From Pseudomonadota bacterium (GTDB taxonomy: Bacteria > Pseudomonadota > Gammaproteobacteria > Burkholderiales > Burkholderiaceae_F), in the NCBI GenBank assembly GCA_021823635.1, contig JAKANT010000018.1, forward strand, positions 1-11,042: 11,042 nt of DNA, given 5' to 3'. Of the stretch, positions 9,128 through 11,042 are shown one piece after another. The translations under genes were made by a program, and so were the position numbers. Every line of letters starts with the position of its first letter. Within the stretch, counting starts at the first letter, position 1. Below the pieces are notes generated by a model. It saw only the letters and a program-made list of their open reading frames with translations, was not told the origin of the DNA and ran no database searches.

Positions 9128-10528
9128 ATGTCTGCGACCTCGAACCCGGGCGAGCTCCGGCTGCCCGTCGAATCCCTTCGCCTCGGCCTGTTCGTCTCCG
9201 CACTGGACCGGCCGTGGTCGGAAACTCCGTTCCTATTCCAGGGCTTTCGCATCGAAACCGAGCAGGAACTGCACGCGTTGCGCAAGCTGTGCCGCTCGGT
9301 GTCGATCGATCCCGTGCACTCGGACCCGGCCGCGCTGCGCGAACTCGCGGTCGCCGGCGATCGCAGGGAAGCGGCGGCGCGCGCATCCGATCAGCCGGCG
9401 CCGCGTTCGGCCGCACCGCGCGGCGAGCCGATCCCGTGGCTGCGACGCCCACCGCGCGCGCGCACGGCGGTGCGATCGCGCCGGCTCGAGATCCCGCCCG
9501 TGGAGCCGCTGCCCGAACGCGAGCGGTCGGCGTTGGTGCCGGCCAGCGTCGCGCTGGTGCGCTATCGGCAGGAGGTCCCTTTCGAGACGGAGATCGATGC
9601 CGCCGGCGAGGCGGCCGCGCTGGCCGACGACGCGCTCAAGGCCTTGCTCGCCGACATGGCGGCCGGCGGCGAACTGAAGCTCGTCGACGTGCGCGCCACC
9701 GCCCGCGACCTGGCAGCCAGCGTCGTGCGCAATCCGGACGCGCTGCAGTGGCTGGTCCGCCTGCGCGACAACCACGCCGACGTCTACGCGCACGGCGTCA
9801 AGGTCGCCGTGTACCTGCTGTCGTTCGCCCGCCACCTCGGCTTCGCGCCTGCGGAACTGGTGCAGATGGCGACCATCGGGCTGCTGCTCGACGTCGGCAA
9901 GATCTACATCGAACCCGAACTGCTGGCGCGCGCCGGCGCGCTGACGCCCGCGGAGCGCAGCCGCGTGCAGGAGCACGTACGGCTCGGCCTGCAAGCGCTG
10001 GCCGGCACCGGCACGCTGCCGGCGACGGTGCTGCAGGCCATCGCCGAGCACCACGAGCGCGTCGACGGCACCGGATATCCGAGCCAACTCGCGGGCGACG
10101 CGATTTCGATCCACGGCCGCATGGCGGCGATCGCGGATGCCTTTTCGGCGATGACCTCGCCGCGTCCATACGCACCGACGCTGGCGCCGTTCGACGCGAT
10201 CCGGGTGCTGTACGCGGAGGCGGGCAGGAAATTTCATGCGCCGCTGGTCGAGCAGTTCGTGCAGGCGGTCGGCATCTTTCCGACCGGCGCGCTGGTCGAA
10301 CTGTCGACGGGCGAGGTGGCGGTCGTCGTGTGTCACAACCGCGTGCGGCGCCTGGAGCCGCGCGTGCTGGTGGTCACCGATCGCGCCAAGCGCAAACTGG
10401 AGGCGCCGTACGAGCTCGACCTGTTGACGCAATCGCCGGCGAGCGTCAACGGCAAGCCGATCCGCATCGATCGCGGCCTGCCCGAGGGCGCCTACGGGCT
10501 CGACCTGGCGTCCTTGTACGCGGGCTGA
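9128..10528 (+). CDS. DUF3391 / HD-GYP cyclic-di-GMP phosphodiesterase-like protein
   Basis: A 466-residue cytoplasmic protein. Residues 10-63 match the DUF3391 leader (LPVESLRLGLFVSALDRPW, PFLFQGF, then SVSIDP). Residues 75-135 are an Arg/Pro/Ala-rich linker. The HD-GYP domain spans about 185-385: His222 (HGVKVA), LLLDVGK at 252-258, His283 (EHVRLG), His308-His309 in EHHERVDGTGYP with GYP at 316-318, and Asp337 in IADAFSAMTS. HD-GYP proteins open cyclic-di-GMP with a metal centre. Here the HD pair itself is Leu254-Asp255, so one metal-ligand histidine is missing, while the other ligands and the GYP loop remain. The C-terminal 80 residues (VELSTGEVAVVV and on) are the usual tail. The start is ATG at 9128, where DUF3391-like sequence begins, but no Shine-Dalgarno precedes it; longer frames reach a GTG at 9026. 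Divergent from metH. Confidence 0.93.
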   Translation: MSATSNPGELRLPVESLRLGLFVSALDRPWSETPFLFQGFRIETEQELHALRKLCRSVSIDPVHSDPAALRELAVAGDRREAAARASDQPAPRSAAPRGEPIPWLRRPPRARTAVRSRRLEIPPVEPLPERERSALVPASVALVRYRQEVPFETEIDAAGEAAALADDALKALLADMAAGGELKLVDVRATARDLAASVVRNPDALQWLVRLRDNHADVYAHGVKVAVYLLSFARHLGFAPAELVQMATIGLLLDVGKIYIEPELLARAGALTPAERSRVQEHVRLGLQALAGTGTLPATVLQAIAEHHERVDGTGYPSQLAGDAISIHGRMAAIADAFSAMTSPRPYAPTLAPFDAIRVLYAEAGRKFHAPLVEQFVQAVGIFPTGALVELSTGEVAVVVCHNRVRRLEPRVLVVTDRAKRKLEAPYELDLLTQSPASVNGKPIRIDRGLPEGAYGLDLASLYAG

Positions 10529-10535
10529 CTCCCCC

Positions 10536-11042
10536 GTGTTGCCGCCGCGCACGCCGCAGATCGATGGCGCCACCGCCGCCGCCGGCGGCGCGCGCATCGT
10601 CAATGGCACCCAGTTCGAAGCGACCGTGACCGACCGCTGCGCGGCGCTGGCGCAAGAGCCGGCGCCCGGGTTTACGTTGCTGCTGCTGCGGCTTGCCCGC
10701 GCCGACAGGCGGCGGGCACTGCTGACGCCGATCGATGCCGACCCCGTGCTCGACGAACTGCTGGCGGCGATCGCCGGCGCGCTGAACGAGCACGACCTGG
10801 TCACCGCCTGCAGCCGCGACGAAGTGGCGATCCTGCTGGCGCGCGTGGACCGGGAGGGCGTCGCGCGACTGGCGGCGGATCGCATTGCGCGTGCGCTGGC
10901 GCCCTTTGCCGGCCGCGTACGACCCCGCATCGGAGCCGCGATCGCGCCCGCCGCCGGCCGCCGCGTGGCCGACTTGCTCCACGCGCTGGACGCTGCCTGC
11001 GAAGCGGCGGCCGGCGCGCCGCCGCGGCTGGCGTTCGCAGGC
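10536..11042 (+). CDS. Degenerate GGDEF-like protein, C-terminus missing
   Basis: An open frame of 169 codons running off the window end. Start GTG at 10536, 8 bases after the HD-GYP stop, is tentative: no ATG occurs in this frame within the window and there is no clear Shine-Dalgarno. The order of segments follows a GGDEF domain: a strand FTLLLLRLAR (46-55) where the Asp-Phe-Lys metal strand should be; a helix about 69-84; HDLVTACSRDEVAILLARVD (86-105) in the place of D-x-hhR-x-GGDEF-hhhh; a helix 108-121; RIGAAIAPAAG (131-141) in the place of the SIGIA strand; and a helix VADLLHALDAACEAA (144-158) in the place of the Ad-x-Al-x-xAK helix. SRDEV replaces GGDEF, and the DxDxFK signature is gone, so it is unlikely to make cyclic-di-GMP. 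More domains (for example EAL) may follow outside the window. Same strand and tight spacing suggest an operon with the HD-GYP gene. Confidence 0.62.
   Translation, partial: MLPPRTPQIDGATAAAGGARIVNGTQFEATVTDRCAALAQEPAPGFTLLLLRLARADRRRALLTPIDADPVLDELLAAIAGALNEHDLVTACSRDEVAILLARVDREGVARLAADRIARALAPFAGRVRPRIGAAIAPAAGRRVADLLHALDAACEAAAGAPPRLAFAG

Noticed and set aside
9233..10930. A long minus-strand open frame opposite the HD-GYP and GGDEF-like genes
   Set aside because: No domains; the plus-strand frames carry recognisable DUF3391, HD-GYP and GGDEF-like motifs.

Overview
The window is very GC-rich DNA (G/C in most third codon positions) from a Gram-negative bacterium. A SlyB-type outer-membrane lipoprotein, full-length cobalamin-dependent MetH, a DUF3391-like HD-GYP protein and short intergenic gaps fit a betaproteobacterium, perhaps of the Burkholderiales, or a close relative. 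That placement is inference. No mobile element, tRNA, rRNA or CRISPR array is visible, and the largest gap between genes is about 140 bases.

Minus strand, 8989 down to 1, in order of transcription: metH (B12-dependent methionine synthase), a Uma2-family nuclease-fold protein, an ECF sigma factor, a one-pass membrane protein read as its anti-sigma factor, a secreted S8 (subtilisin-like) serine peptidase, a small secreted cysteine/proline protein of unknown function, a SlyB-like glycine-zipper lipoprotein, and an alpha/beta hydrolase cut off by the window start. Plus strand, 9128 to the end: a DUF3391/HD-GYP protein, then a degenerate GGDEF-like protein cut off by the window end. The 138-base gap at 8990-9127 is the divergent intergenic region between the two groups.

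The most interesting part is 2045-4557, the ECF sigma / anti-sigma / subtilase cluster. The predicted periplasmic tail of the anti-sigma protein has the look of a subtilase propeptide (an I9- or fervidolysin-type prodomain). The next gene overlaps it by ATGA and encodes a secreted subtilase. This suggests a signalling unit in which the protease binds, or is sensed by, a prodomain-like domain on the anti-sigma factor, controlling release of the sigma factor. The small secreted protein and SlyB lie just downstream on the same strand and would fit an envelope-stress theme, but no shared promoter was found.

The plus-strand pair concerns cyclic-di-GMP. Both proteins have altered signature motifs: the HD pair reads LD, and GGDEF reads SRDEV. 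At least one may therefore be a sensor or binding protein rather than an enzyme.
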